Shown piece after piece: positions 16,916-18,995 of a stretch of DNA of 18,995 bases. The DNA lies in contig DQGZ01000203.1 in NCBI GenBank assembly GCA_003531345.1, positions 1 to 18,995 of the forward strand, given 5' to 3'. Origin of the DNA: Alphaproteobacteria bacterium. Its GTDB lineage: Bacteria > Pseudomonadota > Alphaproteobacteria > Rickettsiales > UBA8987. A program made the translations under genes and the position numbers. Below the pieces are notes generated by a model. It saw only the letters and a program-made list of their open reading frames with translations, was not told where the DNA came from and made no database searches. Numbering within the stretch: the stretch's first letter is position 1; every line of letters begins with the position of its first letter.

Positions 16916-16965
16916 AATGCTTTCTATAGATTGGATTTTTGCTTCTCCCGATGCGAAGTAATGGG

Positions 16966-18177
16966 CTAATATATGCTTACAGGCAGGTTTTGTAAACCAC
17001 GGAAAAGTTTTTTATCATTCCATCTTAAATTTCCTTTTCCTCTATTTATATTAGGTAATTGTTCAATTATCTTGCCAAAGCTTATCCGTGCTTCAGTGCG
17101 TGCCAGAACAGTTCCCAAACAAAAATGTATACCCACCCCAAATGATAAATGCCTGTTCGGGCTGCGGGTAATATCAAAAACATCTGGGTTATCAAATTGT
17201 TCGGGGTCACGGTTTGCTGCACCTATCACAGCCACCAACTGCTCACCTTCAGCAAATTTTCTGCCACCGAACTCACATTCCTTTGTGGTGATACGGAAGG
17301 TTGCACGCTGTATCGGGCTTTCATAGCGCAACATTTCCTCAATAGCAGGTATAAGATATTCAGGGTTGTTCTTTAATTTTAGGAACTGCTCCTCATGGTT
17401 TAAAAGAACATTCATGCCTGAGCTAAGCATATTAGTTGTTGTTTCATGACCAGATATTAAAAACAGCATGCACATACTTACCAGTTCATTTCCTGTCAAT
17501 TGGTCGTGTTTATCATGAGCTTCTATTAAAATACTTATCAGGTCAGTTGAAAGGTTGTTTCTGCGATATTCTATCAGTTCCGCAAAATAATTTCCCATCT
17601 CCTTAATTGCCCCGTGATATGACTTGAAATTATCAGTGCTGCTAACGCCAGAATCATAACCGCAAAGAATATCTGATGACCATTTACAGAATAACAGGTG
17701 GTCTTCAAATGGTACGCCCATAAAATCAGCAATTACAATCATCGGTAATTGCCCTGCGAAATCTTTCACAAAATCTGCCTCACCTTTCGCTTTCATTTTT
17801 GCAATAAGGTCATCAACAATTCCTTCAATGCGTGGTGTTATTCGTTTTATATTTTCCAGTGAAAACGAGTTGCTTACTAAGTTTCGCAGACGTGTGTGAT
17901 CAGGCGGGTCTTGGTTCAGCATATTATAATCAAGCGGGGTAACATTCTGCTCGGGGCGAACTTTCAATACCCTTTTTGAGATAGAGACAGATTCCTTTAA
18001 TATTGCCGAAACATCATCATAACGACCAAATAGCCACATCCCCTTGGAGCTTGAGTTGGTTTGATTGTGGTCAAGCCAGTAAGGGCCAGCCTGATGTAAT
18101 TGGTGGTAAGTAGGGTAGGGATTATTGACAAAGTCATCAGAGTCAAAATCTATTATCTTTTTTAAAGCTGCCTGCAT
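16966..18177 (-). CDS. Cytochrome P450 monooxygenase
   Basis: A 403-residue soluble bacterial P450 of normal length. The C-helix segment DPPDHTRLR is at 90-98, the I-helix oxygen-activation motif SGHETT at 242-247, and the K-helix ExxR at E281-R284. The haem loop FGVGIHFCLG is at 346-355, with Cys353 as axial ligand. No N-terminal membrane anchor, so a class I enzyme needing ferredoxin and reductase, neither of which is encoded in this window. The substrate cannot be predicted; the acyl- or aryl-activating enzyme two genes upstream suggests a hydrophobic acid or its derivative. It starts 10 bases after the preceding gene, so the two are very likely co-transcribed. Confidence 0.95.
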   Translation of the reverse strand: MQAALKKIIDFDSDDFVNNPYPTYHQLHQAGPYWLDHNQTNSSSKGMWLFGRYDDVSAILKESVSISKRVLKVRPEQNVTPLDYNMLNQDPPDHTRLRNLVSNSFSLENIKRITPRIEGIVDDLIAKMKAKGEADFVKDFAGQLPMIVIADFMGVPFEDHLLFCKWSSDILCGYDSGVSSTDNFKSYHGAIKEMGNYFAELIEYRRNNLSTDLISILIEAHDKHDQLTGNELVSMCMLFLISGHETTTNMLSSGMNVLLNHEEQFLKLKNNPEYLIPAIEEMLRYESPIQRATFRITTKECEFGGRKFAEGEQLVAVIGAANRDPEQFDNPDVFDITRSPNRHLSFGVGIHFCLGTVLARTEARISFGKIIEQLPNINRGKGNLRWNDKKLFRGLQNLPVSIY

Positions 18178-18187
18178 GTTGCTATAT

Positions 18188-18646
18188 CTAAGACACTAAA
18201 CCTTTTATAACGCCCTCAAATAATCCTTTATCATCTTTAACCTGTGACTTTGTGATGATAAGGATTTTATCTCTTACCTTTCTATAGGTGGTTGCCTTCA
18301 TAGTAACCATTATATTTTCCGAATCACGGATAGCTTTTTTACATTTTATCGAGCTTTCTGCCATCCAGCATTCACGGGTCTTCTCATCATATCCAGCAAG
18401 TGCATGCACCAGAATAATTGTAAGTTGCGATAAAAACTCAAAAGTTGATAATTGTGTCAGGTGAAAGCCGCCTTCATCTGTTGGTGATGTGTAAAGTGAT
18501 GTCATGCGTAGATGCGCTTTCAATGTTTTTCCATCTACTTCTACTTTTACTATTTCCCACGCTTCATCTTTTCTGCCGCCGTTCAGATACGGGGATGAAA
18601 GTTTTTTTATCTGGCTTTTAGTGAGGGTTTTTGCTGCTGATTTCAT
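18188..18646 (-). CDS. Small protein, possible hotdog-fold (FcoT-like) thioesterase/dehydratase
   Basis: A 152-residue protein I do not recognise firmly. The layout fits a single hotdog domain: beta strands early (WEIVKVEVDG, LKAHLRM), then GGFHLTQLSTFEFLSQL (59-75), which reads as the central helix preceded by a G-x-F-H entry. Strands follow with alternating hydrophobics (NIMVTMKAT, KILIITKSQV) and a final GLFEGVIKGLV. Such proteins hydrolyse or dehydrate acyl-CoA or acyl-ACP esters. FcoT-type thioesterases occur beside adenylating enzymes, and one ends just upstream here, which is why I prefer this over 'hypothetical'. No signal peptide, no membrane segment, and no visible ribosome binding site. 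It is followed after 10 bases by the P450 gene. Alternative: an unrelated alpha/beta protein. Confidence 0.45.
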   Translation of the reverse strand: MKSAAKTLTKSQIKKLSSPYLNGGRKDEAWEIVKVEVDGKTLKAHLRMTSLYTSPTDEGGFHLTQLSTFEFLSQLTIILVHALAGYDEKTRECWMAESSIKCKKAIRDSENIMVTMKATTYRKVRDKILIITKSQVKDDKGLFEGVIKGLVS

Positions 18647-18722
18647 TTTAAATTTTTTTGATAATTATACTTATAGTTGCGGCACACAAAAAGCAACGAC
18701 AAGTTACCCAACGACTATGATT

Positions 18723-18995
18723 TTATATTTTGCAGATATAATCTTCAAACTTGCCGCTTGCAGGCAATGGCAGTTTATAGTCAAAATATACAAAATTAAG
18801 TTTAAAAGGGTGAGCAAGTGCTATCAGTAATTTATCAGTTAATAGTTCCTCATCAGCTTTAGTTAATTTCTTCTGCGTAACGAGTCTTACCTCAACATCT
18901 TCAAATGAATGCTGGATAAGTTGGAACTGTAATATTGGCAACTCTGAATTAAATATGGCAACGGTAAGTGGCGCCCAGTGCCTGCTGCCATCGGG
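18723..18995 (-). CDS. Phenylacetate-CoA ligase-like adenylating enzyme, C-terminal end (5' part outside window)
   Basis: The frame stays open to the right edge, reading PDGSRHWAPL before the segment that follows, so the gene starts outside the window and only its last 90 residues are seen. They match the C-terminal domain of PaaK/CapK-like AMP-forming ligases: P-D-G-x-R, then QFQLIQHSFEDVEVRLV, L-x-x-A-HPFKLNFVYFD and the end motif ASGKFEDYI, whose Lys corresponds to the conserved C-terminal lysine of the family. These enzymes join an acid to CoA or another acceptor through an acyl-adenylate. CapK-type members are common in capsule and polysaccharide loci. A TTG at 18939-18941 gives an artificial short start. 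It is 76 bases upstream of the small hotdog-like gene and on the same strand. Confidence 0.75.
   Translation of the reverse strand, partial: PDGSRHWAPLTVAIFNSELPILQFQLIQHSFEDVEVRLVTQKKLTKADEELLTDKLLIALAHPFKLNFVYFDYKLPLPASGKFEDYICKI

Noticed and set aside
18664..18669. TATAAT on the - strand upstream of the 152-residue protein as a promoter.
   Set aside because: No matching -35 box at 16-18 bases, and the resulting leader would be only about ten bases. In AT-rich DNA a single hexamer is weak evidence, and the gene is probably read through from the ligase gene.
18674..18700. GTTGC...GCAAC inverted repeat between the ligase gene and the 152-residue gene as a terminator.
   Set aside because: The stem is only five base pairs with a long loop and no T run on the - strand after it.
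18939..18941. TTG start giving a 72-residue stand-alone protein at the right edge.
   Set aside because: The upstream codons read a family-typical P-D-G-x-R segment in frame up to the edge, so this is the tail of a longer ligase.

Overview
The window is AT-rich bacterial DNA, tightly packed with protein-coding genes. No RNA gene, CRISPR array or insertion sequence is visible, and no stretch over 300 bases lacks a gene. The best guess is an alphaproteobacterium. The clues are an invasion-associated-locus-B (IalB) family protein, two TPR-sulfotransferases, a PqqD-like/HprK-like/nucleotidyltransferase gene set, and a genomic palindrome carrying GAAGCAATCCAG arms of a type I recall from several proteobacterial genomes. 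No species assignment is attempted.

Left block (1-5071, + strand): four tightly packed genes, probably one operon. They are the C-terminal end of a PqqD-like protein with an unusual acidic/aromatic tail (cut by the window edge), an HPr-kinase-like kinase with an intact catalytic set, a glycosyltransferase with two complete GT2 domains, and a TPR protein fused to an uncharacterised nucleotidyltransferase (NTP_transf_5-like). PqqD-like, HprK-like and nucleotidyltransferase genes recur together in poorly characterised peptide- or polysaccharide-modifying loci. No substrate peptide, cyclase or radical SAM enzyme is visible here, so the core of the system may lie left of the window. The operon ends at a palindromic repeat (5095-5170) between convergent genes.

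Middle block (5174-12231, - strand): galE (UDP-glucose 4-epimerase), a hairpin terminator, then a 1980-residue type V autotransporter. The autotransporter has a signal peptide, roughly fifty 25-27-residue beta-solenoid repeats, a non-repetitive linker and a C-terminal 12-strand-type barrel ending in Phe. Its passenger carries 17 GGEGG-type pentapeptides, several of them clean 15-bp insertions, and a large internal duplication with a constant 837-bp offset.

Right block (12364-18995, - strand): reading in the direction of transcription, the C-terminal end of a phenylacetate-CoA-ligase-like adenylating enzyme (cut by the right edge), a small protein that may have a hotdog fold, a cytochrome P450, a TPR-sulfotransferase, an IalB-family exported protein and a second, paralogous TPR-sulfotransferase. 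The last three are tightly packed and look co-transcribed.

Taken together, the window looks like a cell-surface or secreted-product region with glycosyl, sulfo, phospho and nucleotidyl transfer chemistry beside a giant surface adhesin. The links between these modules are inferred from proximity only.
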